Positions 52,503 to 60,834 of a stretch of 64,000 nt of DNA are shown here, in pieces. Under the pieces are notes generated by a model, which was not told the origin of the DNA, made no database searches, and saw only the letters and a program-made list of their open reading frames with translations. The translations under genes were made by a program, and so were the position numbers. The stretch's first letter is position 1, and each line of letters opens with the position of its first letter. This DNA is from Bailinhaonella thermotolerans (GTDB lineage: Bacteria > Actinomycetota > Actinomycetes > Streptosporangiales > Streptosporangiaceae): contig NZ_QZEY01000001.1 of assembly GCF_003594875.1 (NCBI RefSeq), forward strand, positions 62,001-126,000, written 5' to 3'.

Positions 52503-54634
52503 TCAGGCGTGGACGGGGATCTCGGCGGGGCGGCGGGAGGCGGGCCGAGGCCAGACGCGGTCGCCGAGCAGGGTCATCGCGGCGGGCAGCAGGATGCCGC
52601 GTACCAGGGTGGCGTCGATCAGGATGGCCGCGGCCAGGCCGACGCCCATCATCTTGTACTCGATGGCGGACAGGACGGCGAAGACGCTGAAGGCGGCGGT
52701 CATGATGGCGGCGGCGCTGGTCACCACGCCCGAGCTGGTGCCGACGCCGGACACGACTGCGGCGGCGACGGGGGCGCCGGCGGCACGGCGTTCGCGGATC
52801 CGGCTGAGGATGAAGATGTGGTAGTCCATGCTCAGCCCGAACAGGATCACGAACATGAACAGCGGCAGCCAGCCGATCACGCCGCCGTAGGGCGTGAAGC
52901 CGAGCAGCGGGCCGAGGTGGCCGTCCTGGAAGGACCACGTGAGCAGGCCGTAGGCGGCGCCGATCGACAGCAGGTTGAGCAGGATCGACACCAGCGGGAC
53001 GGCCACCGAGCGGAACGCGACCGCCAGCAGGACGAAGGCCAGGGCCAGCACGAACCCGAAGACCAGCGGCGATCGTTCCTTGACCACCTGGGTGAAGTCG
53101 TAGGCGAAGGCGGTCTTGCCCGCGACGGCGTGGTCGATGTGCAGGCGGTCGAACACGGTGGTCCGCTGGCGTAGTTCGCGGAGTGACCGGTTGGCCCGAT
53201 CGCCGGTGCCGGAGTCCGCGAGCGGCACTCGGACGATCATGAGGCCGTTCACGCGGGTGGTCGCGATCGGGCGCAGCTCCGCGACGGCCGCGGTGACGGC
53301 GGGGCCGTCCAGCGCGCCGGCGCGCTTCTCCCACAGGATCACCGACGCGGGCGCGGAGGTGCCGGGGAACGCCTGCTCCAGGCGGACGGCCGCGTCCACG
53401 ACGGGGACGCCGCGGGGCAGGCTGTCGGTGACGGCCGCGTCCTGAAGGCGCATCCCGAAGGCGGGAAGCGTCATCAGGATCAGGGCGAGCGTGGCCGCCC
53501 GCCCCAGAGCGCGGGGCGCCGCACGACGTGACGTGCCACGGTGGTCCAGAACCGGGACTGCTCGGGCCGGGTGCGGCGGCGGCCGATCCAGGGCAGGCGG
53601 GCCCGGTCGATGTTGCGGCCGAGCAGGGCCAGCAGCGCGGGCAGCACCGTCACCGACCCGATCATGGCCAGCCCGACCACCAGGACGGCGCCCGCGGCCA
53701 GGCCCTTGAAGTTGTCCAGCCCGGTGAACAGCAGCCCGCTCAGGCACAGCATCACGGTCACGCCGGAGACGACCACCACGTGCCCGGAGGTGCGAGCGCT
53801 GGTCCGCAGGGCGTCGGCGGTGGACGCGCCCGCCGCGCGCTCCTCGCGCACCCGGCGCAGGTAGAACAGCGAGTAGTCGATGCCGACGGCGATGCCGATC
53901 AGCAGCACGATGGAGGAGGCGGCGCTGTTGATCGGGATCCAGTGCCCGACGACCTCCAGCAGGCCGAACGTGCCCGCGACGGTGGTGACCGCCAGCAGCA
54001 GCGGGATCCCGGCGGCGATGAGTGAGCCGAACACCACCAGCAGGATGAGCACGGTGAGCGGCAGCGAGAAGAACTCGGCCCGCTTCATGTCACCGGTGAT
54101 GCCCTCGTCCACCGCCCTGGCCAGACTCCGGTCTCCGGCCTGGGCCAGCCGTACGTCCGGATGCCGGGCCGACACCTCCAGCACGCCCTTGGCGATCGCG
54201 GCGTAGTGCCCGGCGATGGCCTCCCGGGGTCCGGCGACCTGGATGGTGACCAGACCGGAACGCCCGTCCTGGGAGATCAGATCCGCCCCGTCGCGGTCGA
54301 GCGGGGAGCGCAGGGTGCCATGCCCGCGCAGGGCCGCGGCCAGGTCCTGGGTGGCCGCTCGCGCCGCGGGGTCGGAGGCGAACCGGGTGGTGCCGGTTCT
54401 GGGCTGGATCAGGATGTTCTCGTGGGGCGGGATGTAGGCGTCCCGGGCGGTCAGGATGCGGTCAGCGCGGCCTGACTCGCCCGGATCGGTGCTGTTCCTC
54501 TGATCCAGGCCGAGCACACCGCCGAGCAGCAGCGCCCCGATCACCAGCGTGAACCAGCCGCCGATCGCCGGCGCCCGGTGCCGGACGGACCAGCCCACGA
54601 CTCGCTCGATGATCGGTTTGCTTTCGGGCAGCAT
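52503..54634 (-). pseudogene. MMPL-family transporter, frameshifted
   Basis: An RND-like MMPL transporter (about 715 residues) split by a frameshift. The N-terminal half (54634 to 53480) has the first membrane segment, the periplasmic domain and segments 2-6 with the DYSLFYLRRVREE motif. It then reads ALWGGRPRSP and stops. The C-terminal half (to 52503) continues in another frame with TLALILMTLPAFGMRLQDA, a second periplasmic domain, segments 8-12 and the SMDYHIFILSRIRE motif. The shift lies near 53494-53507 in a run of G (GGGGCGGGCGG on the coding strand); one base lost or two gained restores the frame. Sequencing error, true mutation or programmed shift are possible. MMPL proteins export lipids or drugs. 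Confidence 0.75.
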
Positions 54635-54709
54635 GAAGTGCTGTCCTTTCCGTTGAAGAGGTGTACCGGTGAGAACCGCCCTCAGGGGCGGATGGTGCTT
54701 CTTCGTTCA

Positions 54710-54741
54710 CTGGGCCGCCGAGTTGCCGCTCGGCGGCCCAG
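54710..54741. terminator. Terminator hairpin
   Basis: Perfect 13-bp stem CTGGGCCGCCGAG with a six-base loop, just after the small membrane-protein gene and before the MMPL gene. It likely ends the ArsR operon, so the MMPL gene would need its own promoter or read-through. Confidence 0.7.
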
Positions 54742-54748
54742 CCCGCTG

Positions 54749-55018
54749 TCACTCGACCGTCTGCAGGATCTTCTCCATCGCCTTCAGCCGCTCTTCCATC
54801 GCGGCGAGCCGCTGGACGGTCTCATCGAGGCGCGCCTCGATGTTCTGCTGGGTCTGGGCGCCGACCTCGGCCAGCTTGCGGTACTCCTGTTCGCGGGCCA
54901 GCGCGGCGCGGGCCCGCACGGTGGCCCCCACCTGGACGAGACTCACCACGATCACCGATATCACCAGGGCGAACAGGCCGATCACGCCGACCACCTCCAG
55001 CAGAGCGTGTTCGTCCAT
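54749..55018 (-). CDS. Small membrane protein with coiled coil
   Basis: An 89-residue protein: one N-terminal membrane helix (VVGVIGLFALVISVIVVSLV) followed by a cytoplasmic coiled coil (AQTQQNIEARLDETVQRLAA, then MEERLKAMEKIL). Its ATG at 55018 overlaps the ArsR stop as TGATG, so it is coupled. ArsR plus this kind of protein is a recurrent pair in actinomycetes. Possibly a membrane-stress sensor or scaffold; function unknown. Confidence 0.8.
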   Translation of the reverse strand: MDEHALLEVVGVIGLFALVISVIVVSLVQVGATVRARAALAREQEYRKLAEVGAQTQQNIEARLDETVQRLAAMEERLKAMEKILQTVE

Positions 55019-55353
55019 CACTGTTCTCCCTTGCTGCTATCGGAGCCGTCGTCGGGCGGGGTCAGCGTGCGCACGGCCACCTGGATCGCCTGCGGTGTCA
55101 GCTCGAACCGGAACGGGCCGACCTCGTAGAACTTCATCGCCTTCCCATCCGGCGACACCTCGGTCCGCGCGGTCACCAGCCCGGCCGCCTCCAGCTTGCG
55201 CAGGTGCACCTGGAGGAGGGGCCGGCTGATGCCCAGTTCGCGGGCGAGCCTGCTCACGTAGTCGGGTTTCGCGGACAGCGCCGCCAGAACCCGCAGACGG
55301 TGCGGATTGGCCAGCGTGGCCAGCACTCTCAGCAGTTCGTCGCCGGTCGTCAT
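55018..55353 (-). CDS. ArsR-like winged-helix regulator
   Basis: A 111-residue regulator. LLRVLATLANPHRLRVLAAL and DYVSRLARELGISRPLLQVH are the winged HTH; the C-terminal part FYEVGPFRFELTPQAIQVAV is not metal-binding. ATG 55353 follows GGGGGGAGGGGGC; an ATG at 55374 overlaps the dyad upstream. It is coupled to the small coiled-coil membrane protein, and may repress its own operon via the TATGCA dyad. Confidence 0.88.
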   Translation of the reverse strand: MTTGDELLRVLATLANPHRLRVLAALSAKPDYVSRLARELGISRPLLQVHLRKLEAAGLVTARTEVSPDGKAMKFYEVGPFRFELTPQAIQVAVRTLTPPDDGSDSSKGEQ

Positions 55354-55366
55354 GCCCCCTCCCCCC

Positions 55367-55396
55367 ATATGCAAAGAAAAGTTAGCACATGCATAG
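55367..55396. promoter_or_regulatory. TATGCA-N16-TGCATA dyad
   Basis: Inverted arms TATGCA (55368-55373) and TGCATA (55390-55395) in an AT-rich patch, 14 bp before the ArsR start. Likely operator of the ArsR-type regulator. Between 55397 and 55627 no gene is seen. Confidence 0.5.
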
Positions 55397-55627
55397 CGGA
55401 GTTATCCCACGGCGGCGGAACGCTCATCCCGGACCGGGCGGCCCTGTGCCCTGAGCCGGCGGGTGGCGGCGTCGGGGCGGGCGGCGGCGTCGGGGTGGGC
55501 GGCCGTCCGGAGGGTGACGCGGTTCAGGACGAGGCCGAGAACGCCGAGCCGGCTCTCCGGGCCGCGCTCATGGCGAGGGCTCGCCGACGCCGCCGGCCGT
55601 TCGGTCGCCGGCCCGGCGCCCGCGCGG

Positions 55628-56584
55628 TCACCACTCGGCCATCAGCGGCGTGCCCGGTTCGCTGCGCCGCCAGCGCTCGGCGAGGCGCGCGAGGCGGGCG
55701 GGGGCGGCGATCCCGCGCACCCCGGCGATCTTGCCGTCGGCGAGGTCGAACGTCACGCAGCCGGCGACCTTGCCGCCGACCACGGCCAGGATGGCGGGGG
55801 CGCCGTTGACGAGCGCGTAGTGGATGGCGGGCGTGCCGCCGGCCAGCCGCCGTTTCGCGTCCGTGGGGGTGAAGCCCGCCCGCGCGACGGCGGCCACGCG
55901 CCGCGGGGTCTCGAACCTGAGCAGCCTCCCGACCAGGCCGGCGCCGTCGGAGACCGCGACGACGTCGTCGGTGAGCAGCGCCACCAGGCGTTCGGTGCGG
56001 CCCGAGGATGCGGCGGCCAGGAACGCCTCGACGATCCTGCGCGCCGCCCCGGGGTCGGACTCCCCCGCGCCGGGGCGGCGCGCGTCGGTGACCCGGCGCC
56101 GCGCCCGGTGCAGGTGCTGCTGGCTCGCCGACTCGGTGATGTCGAGGATCCCGGCGATCTCGGCGTGGCTGTAGGCGAACGCCTCGCGCAGGACGTAGAC
56201 CGCCCGCTCCAAGGGCGACAGGCGCTCCATCAGCGTCAGCACGGCCAGGGAGACCGATTCGCGCTGCTCGAACGTGTCGGCCGGGCCGAGCATGGGGTCG
56301 CCGTCGAGGAGCGGTTCGGGCAGCCAGTCCCCGGTGGCGCGTTCGCGGCGGGCCCGCGCCGAGCGGAGCCGGTCCAGGCACAGGTTGGTGACGACCCGGG
56401 TCAGCCAGGCCTCCGGCACCTTGATCCGCTGCCGGTCGGCGGCCTGCCAGTGCAGGAACGCGTCCTGCACGGCGTCCTCGGCGTCGGCCGCGGAGCCCAG
56501 CAGCCGGTACGCCAGCGAGGCCAGCCGGTTCCGGCTGGCCTCGAAGCGGTCCGCGTCGAAGCGATCGGCCGTGACGCCTTCCAT
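55628..56584 (-). CDS. ECF41-type RNA polymerase sigma factor (SigJ-like)
   Basis: Sigma factor of about 318 residues. Region 2: LASLAYRLLGSAADAEDAVQ, then DAFLHWQ; region 4: ERLSPLERAVYVLREAFAYS and ASQQHLHRARRRV; a C-terminal SnoaL-like domain of ~130 residues replaces an anti-sigma factor. The DGGGK-like loop in ECF41 is changed to SDGAGLVGR. ATG 56584 is used; GTG 56593 is possible. It is downstream of, and cotranscribed with, an oxidoreductase gene, the usual ECF41 target. Confidence 0.92.
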   Translation of the reverse strand: MEGVTADRFDADRFEASRNRLASLAYRLLGSAADAEDAVQDAFLHWQAADRQRIKVPEAWLTRVVTNLCLDRLRSARARRERATGDWLPEPLLDGDPMLGPADTFEQRESVSLAVLTLMERLSPLERAVYVLREAFAYSHAEIAGILDITESASQQHLHRARRRVTDARRPGAGESDPGAARRIVEAFLAAASSGRTERLVALLTDDVVAVSDGAGLVGRLLRFETPRRVAAVARAGFTPTDAKRRLAGGTPAIHYALVNGAPAILAVVGGKVAGCVTFDLADGKIAGVRGIAAPARLARLAERWRRSEPGTPLMAEW

Positions 56585-56605
56585 GGGGATCACCCTAGGC
56601 CGCCG

Positions 56606-57796
56606 CTACGCGACCGCCATCTCGGCGGGCGCGTCCGGGGCGGCGGTCAGGGCGCGCCGGCGCGTGGGCAGGCCGAACGTGGGATGCGCGGTGGCCCACA
56701 GCGACAGGGCCAGGATGCCCGCCTTGACCCGGGCGGCCTTCCTGCCGCTCACGTACCGCGGCGTCGCCCGCGCCCGCCTGTCGACCAGTTGCAGGATGCC
56801 GTCCCGCCGCCCGAGGCTGATGTGGTTGCCCGGGTAGATCAGCCCGGTGGTCGCGATCTTGTGGCCGGTCAGGCGGCCGATGATCGCCTCGGTGGCCTGC
56901 CGTCCGGTGAAGCCGGCCGAGGCGCAGGACATCGGCAGCGGCAGCCCGTTGTCGCCGATGGCGTAGGCGCTGTCGCCGGCGGCGTAGACGTCCGGGTGCG
57001 AGACCGACCGCATCGCGCGATCGACGACGATCCGGCCGTCCTCGGTGACCTCCAGCCCGGCGGCCGCGGCGATGGGGCTGACCGCGAAACCGGCCGTCCA
57101 CACCGTCACGTCGGACGCCAGGGCGGCTCCCCCGGCGCACACTACGCCCGTGGCCTCGACGGCTTCGACCAGGGTGTGCTCGCGGACGGTGATGCCCAGC
57201 CGGCCGCAGGCGCGGCGCAGGTGCCGGCGGGCCCCGCCGGAGAGCCGCGCGCCCAGCTCGCCGCGGGCGATCAGCGTCACCGACAGGCCGGGCCGCGACT
57301 CGGCGATCTCGGTGGCGGTCTCGATGCCGGTCAGCCCGTCGCCGACGACCAGCACCCGCCCGCCCGCGTCCAGGGCCGCCAGGCGCTCGCGCAGGCGCAG
57401 CGCCGAGGACCGGCCGGCGACGTCGAAGGCGTGCTCGGCCACGCCGGGGACTCCGTGGTCGGCGGCGCGGCTGCCGAGCGCGTAGAAGAGGGTGTCGTAG
57501 CCCAGCTCGCCGTCGCCGCCGGCGCCGCTCACCGTGACGGTCCGCCGCGCCGGATCGACGGCGGTGACCCGGGCCAGGCGCAGCCGTACGCCCGTGCCGG
57601 CGAAGATGTCGGCGAGCTCGGGGGCCTCGATCCGCTGACCGGCGGCGAGCTGGTGCAGCCGCAGCCGCTGGACGAAGTCGGGCTCGGCGTTGACCAGGGT
57701 GATCTCGGTGCCGGCCGGGGACAGCCGGCGGGCCAGGTTCCCGGCCGCGTAGGCCCCCGCGTAGCCGGCGCCGAGGACGAGGATGCGGTGCTTCAT
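56606..57796 (-). CDS. FAD-dependent NAD(P)H oxidoreductase (NDH-2-like)
   Basis: A pyridine-nucleotide-disulfide-type flavoprotein of 396 residues. FAD site RILVLGAGYAGAYAAGNLAR at the N-terminus, NAD(P) site RVLVVGDGLTGIETATEIAE, second FAD motif VYAAGDSAYA. Resembles type II NADH dehydrogenases and carotenoid-type oxidoreductases seen beside ECF41 sigma factors. ATG 57796 follows AGGGGC. The upstream region has TGTCACA, the ECF41 -35 element. It is the first gene of the operon with the sigma factor. Confidence 0.92.
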   Translation of the reverse strand: MKHRILVLGAGYAGAYAAGNLARRLSPAGTEITLVNAEPDFVQRLRLHQLAAGQRIEAPELADIFAGTGVRLRLARVTAVDPARRTVTVSGAGGDGELGYDTLFYALGSRAADHGVPGVAEHAFDVAGRSSALRLRERLAALDAGGRVLVVGDGLTGIETATEIAESRPGLSVTLIARGELGARLSGGARRHLRRACGRLGITVREHTLVEAVEATGVVCAGGAALASDVTVWTAGFAVSPIAAAAGLEVTEDGRIVVDRAMRSVSHPDVYAAGDSAYAIGDNGLPLPMSCASAGFTGRQATEAIIGRLTGHKIATTGLIYPGNHISLGRRDGILQLVDRRARATPRYVSGRKAARVKAGILALSLWATAHPTFGLPTRRRALTAAPDAPAEMAVA

Positions 57797-57849
57797 GTGG
57801 TGCCCCTGTCGGTTCGCTTGCTCTCGCCGGCTTGAGCGGGGCGGCGCCG

Positions 57850-57877
57850 CCATCCCTGACAGGAATCACGTGTGACA
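57850..57877 (-). promoter_or_regulatory. ECF41-type promoter element
   Basis: On the minus strand TGTCACA occurs at 57877-57871, 75 bp before the oxidoreductase start. TGTCACA is the recognised -35 sequence of ECF41 sigma factors; a clear CGTC -10 is not found (GATG is at the expected distance), so the site is tentative. Confidence 0.5.
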
Positions 57878-57929
57878 TGGCTCACAGCTCCCCCGGGGCG
57901 TCGGAGGGCCGTTCCCGGTGAGGCGGTCT

Positions 57930-58526
57930 TCAGCCGCCGGGGAGGGCGTCGAGCCAGGCGAGCAGGCGCGCGCCCTCGCGTTCCATGATCTGGGGTTCGC
58001 GCAGGGCGTTGGCCAGGAGCGACATGCCCTGGTAGGCGCCCACCAGCGTGATCGCGAGGTCGCCGGGGTCCGGCAGGCCCATCTCGCGGAACTGGCGCTC
58101 CACCCAGCCGAGCAGGAGCCGGATGACCGCGCCCGCCTCGGCGTCCAGGCCGCCTTCGTCGCGCTTGCCCAGCTCGGCGGCCAGCGTCCCGGTCGGGCAG
58201 CCGAAGCGGGCCGCCAGGTCGCGCTGGCCCACCCAGCCCTCGATCAGGCCCTTGAGGCGCTCCCGGGGCTCGGGGAGCCGGTCCAGCCGTTCGGTGAGCA
58301 GGCCGAGCCGCCGCGCGTGCTCGGACAGCGCGGCGGCGACGAGCTCGTCCTTGGTCTTGAAGTAGTAGTACACGTTGCCCACGGGCACCTCGGCGGCGCG
58401 GGCGATGTCGGCGATGGTGGTGCGCTCGGCGCCCTGCCGGTGAACGACCTCGGCGGCGGCCCTCATGAGCCGCTGCCGCTTCGCGCTGGAGGCACGGGCC
58501 CGGGCGGGCTCTCTCAAGTCAGTCAC
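57930..58526 (-). CDS. TetR-family repressor
   Basis: TetR regulator of 198 residues: LMRAAAEVVHRQGAERTTIA, then EVPVGNVYYYFKTKDELVAA. GTG 58526 is used and lies inside the palindrome 58517-58536. It diverges from an NmrA gene at 58598, with a second related operator next to that gene, so it controls both. The ligand domain has a Cys (RFGCPTGTL) conserved in a quinone-sensing subgroup, an inference. Confidence 0.92.
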   Translation of the reverse strand: MTDLREPARARASSAKRQRLMRAAAEVVHRQGAERTTIADIARAAEVPVGNVYYYFKTKDELVAAALSEHARRLGLLTERLDRLPEPRERLKGLIEGWVGQRDLAARFGCPTGTLAAELGKRDEGGLDAEAGAVIRLLLGWVERQFREMGLPDPGDLAITLVGAYQGMSLLANALREPQIMEREGARLLAWLDALPGG

Positions 58527-58585
58527 CTGACTGACTATATGCCCCGGGCGTGCTAGGGTCTTTTCAGTCAGCCAACTAACTAACT
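58517..58585. promoter_or_regulatory. Two TetR operators (AGTCAGTCA dyads)
   Basis: Site 1 at 58517-58536 is a perfect dyad, AGTCAGTCA-CC-TGACTGACT, covering the TetR start. Site 2 at 58566-58585 (AGTCAGCCAACTAACTAACT) matches 16 of 20 positions and sits 12 bp before the NmrA start. Their match and positions fit one repressor for both genes. Confidence 0.8.
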
Positions 58586-58597
58586 TTTGGGGCTCAC

Positions 58598-59431
58598 ATG
58601 ATCGTCGTCACTGGCGCCACCGGAAACGTCGGCCGCACGCTGGTCCGCCTCCTCGCCGGGCAGGGTCACCAGGTGACCGCCGTCTCCCGCCGCATCACGC
58701 CCGCCGACGTGCCCTCCGGCGTCCGCGCCGTCGCCGCCGACCTCTCCGGCCCGTCCGCCGAGGCGCCCTCCGCGGCGGACGCGGTCTTCCTGCTGGTGAG
58801 CGGGGATCTGATGATGACCGGCGACCCCGCCGGGGTCGTCGCCCCGTTCGCCGGCTCCGGCAGGATCGTCCTGCTCTCCTCGCTGGGCGTGGCCAGCCGG
58901 CCGGAGTCCCTGTCACACGGCCGGGCCTTCGCCGCCTTCGAGCGGGCCGTCATGGACTCCGGCGCCGAATGGACGATCCTGCGGCCGGGCGGCTTCGCCT
59001 CCAACGCCTACGCCTGGGCGCCCTCCATCAAGGCGTCGCGAACGGCGGCCGCCCCCTTCGGCGACGTCGGCATCCCGGACATCGACCCCGACGACATCGC
59101 CGCCGTGGCCGCCGCCACCCTGACGAGTCCCGGTCACGCCGAGGCGACGTACGAACTGACCGGGCCGGCCCCGATCACCCCGCGCCAGCGCGCGGCCGCC
59201 ATCGCCGACGCCATCGGCGAGCCCGTCACCTTCCTCGACCAGACCCGCGAGGAGGCCCGCGCCCAGATGCTCGCCCACATGCCCGCCCCCGTCGCCGACA
59301 CCACCCTCGACGTCCTCGGCGCCCCGACCCCCCACGAGCAGCGCGTCAGTCCCAACGTCGAGAAGATCCTCGGCCGCGCCCCCGGCACCTTCGCCGCCTG
59401 GGCGCAGCGCAACGCCGCCGCCTTCCGCTGA
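58598..59431 (+). CDS. NmrA-family NAD(P)-binding protein
   Basis: An atypical SDR of 277 residues: IVVTGATGNVGRTLVRLLAG with the GxxGxxG motif, ELTGPAPITPRQRAAAIADA near the C-terminus, no catalytic Tyr-Lys pair. Similar to the gene at 39662 and to azoreductase/quinone reductases. It diverges from the TetR at 57930, with which it shares operators. The ribosome site is weak (GGGGCTCAC). A 19-bp terminator follows. Confidence 0.93.
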   Translation: MIVVTGATGNVGRTLVRLLAGQGHQVTAVSRRITPADVPSGVRAVAADLSGPSAEAPSAADAVFLLVSGDLMMTGDPAGVVAPFAGSGRIVLLSSLGVASRPESLSHGRAFAAFERAVMDSGAEWTILRPGGFASNAYAWAPSIKASRTAAAPFGDVGIPDIDPDDIAAVAAATLTSPGHAEATYELTGPAPITPRQRAAAIADAIGEPVTFLDQTREEARAQMLAHMPAPVADTTLDVLGAPTPHEQRVSPNVEKILGRAPGTFAAWAQRNAAAFR

Positions 59432-59455
59432 TCCCCCTGGGCCGTTGCCGGCGCA

Positions 59456-59498
59456 CGTCCCGCCCCTCCGCCCGATCGCCGGGCGGAGGGGCGGGACG
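59456..59498 (+). terminator. Strong terminator hairpin
   Basis: Perfect 19-bp stem (CGTCCCGCCCCTCCGCCCG) with a five-base loop, 25 bp after the NmrA stop. The gap continues to 59613 with the 18-bp element and no other gene. Confidence 0.85.
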
Positions 59499-59569
59499 CC
59501 GTCTTGGTGATCGCTTCGCCGGTGGCGATGCCGTACGGGAAGCTGATGCAGTTCTTGAAGAGAGACGGT

Positions 59570-59587
59570 CCTTTACGATGTAGATCA
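59570..59587 (+). repeat. 18-bp intergenic element, copy 4 (CCTTTACGATGTAGATCA)
   Basis: Fourth copy, 139 bp after the NmrA stop and after its terminator, 27 bp before the stop of the convergent hydrolase gene. Same strand as the other three. Confidence 0.75.
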
Positions 59588-59613
59588 AATAAGGGACGCC
59601 ATCGGTGTGCCGT

Positions 59614-60834
59614 TCAGTCTCGGGGTGGGGCGTGGGGGGACAGGAAGTCGCGGACCAGGCGGTCGTAGCGGGCGCGGTCGACGTTCCACGCCTCGGTGTG
59701 GCCGCCGCCGTGGAACTCCTCGTAACGCAGGGGCCACTTCAGGGCGCGGGACCTCGCCGCGAGCTCCCTCGACGTCTCGACCGGGGCCTGGGGGTCGGTG
59801 TCGGTGTGCACCAGCAGCGTCGGCGGGCGCACGGCGGGCGGATGCCTGACGACGTTGAGGCGGGACAGGTCGATCCCGGTGCGCCACTCCGTCATCCGGT
59901 CGGCGAGCCAGGCGACGGGGGCCGGCAGGTTGCGCTGGGTGACGTTCCAGGCCGTGGTGCGTTCGAGGTCGAGCGGGGACGCGTCCATGATCAGGCCGCT
60001 CACGTCGGACGCCAGCGGCGAGCGGGCCAGGAACTGCCCCGCGATCACCCCGCCCATCGACGGGGCGTACAGGACCACCCGGCGCGCGCCCATGCCGCGG
60101 GCGGTGCGCACCGCCGCCTCCAGGTCGCGCCACTCGCTGTCGCCCAGGTGGATGAGCCCGTCGGGTGAGGCCGGGGCCCCGTGGTCGTTGCGGTAGGTGA
60201 TGTTGAGGAACGGCAGGCCGAGGTCGTGGACCACGGAGAGGATCTTCTGCGCGGCCTTGCGGTGGGCGTTCTTCCCGTGGACGGCGATCACCCACGTGTC
60301 GCCCCGGCCGGGGACCAGCCAGGCGGGGGCGGGCCCCAGCTCGGTCGGGACGGTGACCTCGGTGTAGTCCAGGCCCCAGCCGACCCGCGGGTCACCGGGC
60401 GGGGCGACCGACAGGCCGCCCGCGGCCCCCACGTAGGGGGTCGCCCCCTTGATCATGGTGCGGGTGACGCGGCCGGGGGCCCGCGAGACGACCTCGCCGA
60501 GCATGGTCCAGGCCCCGCCCCACTCCAGCCAGTACAGCCCGGGCCGGCGCGTGGCCGGGGAGTCCCGCAGTGTCACCGTGCCCGGGCCCACCCCGAGCAC
60601 GACCACGTCGCCCGTGCCCCAGCGGCGGACCGCGATCGCCTCGTCGCTGCCGTACCAGGCGACGGACCCCGCCCCGGCCAGAAGGGCGAGCACGGCCGTG
60701 ATCGCGGCCGTCCACGCCCACCTCCGGCGGCGGCGCCCGCGCCGGGACCCCCCTTCCGGCGCGCCGCGCCCGTCCAGTCCGTCCAGTCCGTCCAGTCCGT
60801 CCCGCTCGCTTCGCTTCTCAAGCGCGGATGCCAT
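59614..60834 (-). CDS. Membrane-anchored alpha/beta hydrolase
   Basis: A 406-residue serine hydrolase. One membrane segment (WAWTAAITAVLALLAGAGSV, ~38-58) after an Arg-rich tail places the catalytic domain outside. VVLYAPSMGGVIAGQFL carries the nucleophile Ser, LVHTDTDPQ the Asp, and HGGGHTEAW the His. A GLDGLD triplet repeat near residues 14-22 comes from a DNA repeat at 60772-60798. Its start overlaps the TetR stop by 17 bp, so both form one operon with TetR first. It likely acts on a lipid or ester at the cell surface. Confidence 0.9.
   Translation of the reverse strand: MASALEKRSERDGLDGLDGLDGRGAPEGGSRRGRRRRRWAWTAAITAVLALLAGAGSVAWYGSDEAIAVRRWGTGDVVVLGVGPGTVTLRDSPATRRPGLYWLEWGGAWTMLGEVVSRAPGRVTRTMIKGATPYVGAAGGLSVAPPGDPRVGWGLDYTEVTVPTELGPAPAWLVPGRGDTWVIAVHGKNAHRKAAQKILSVVHDLGLPFLNITYRNDHGAPASPDGLIHLGDSEWRDLEAAVRTARGMGARRVVLYAPSMGGVIAGQFLARSPLASDVSGLIMDASPLDLERTTAWNVTQRNLPAPVAWLADRMTEWRTGIDLSRLNVVRHPPAVRPPTLLVHTDTDPQAPVETSRELAARSRALKWPLRYEEFHGGGHTEAWNVDRARYDRLVRDFLSPHAPPRD
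60772..60798. repeat. Threefold 9-bp repeat in hydrolase N-terminus
   Basis: GTCCAGTCC occurs three times in a row. It encodes Gly-Leu-Asp repeats in the cytoplasmic tail and may vary in length between strains. Confidence 0.7.
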
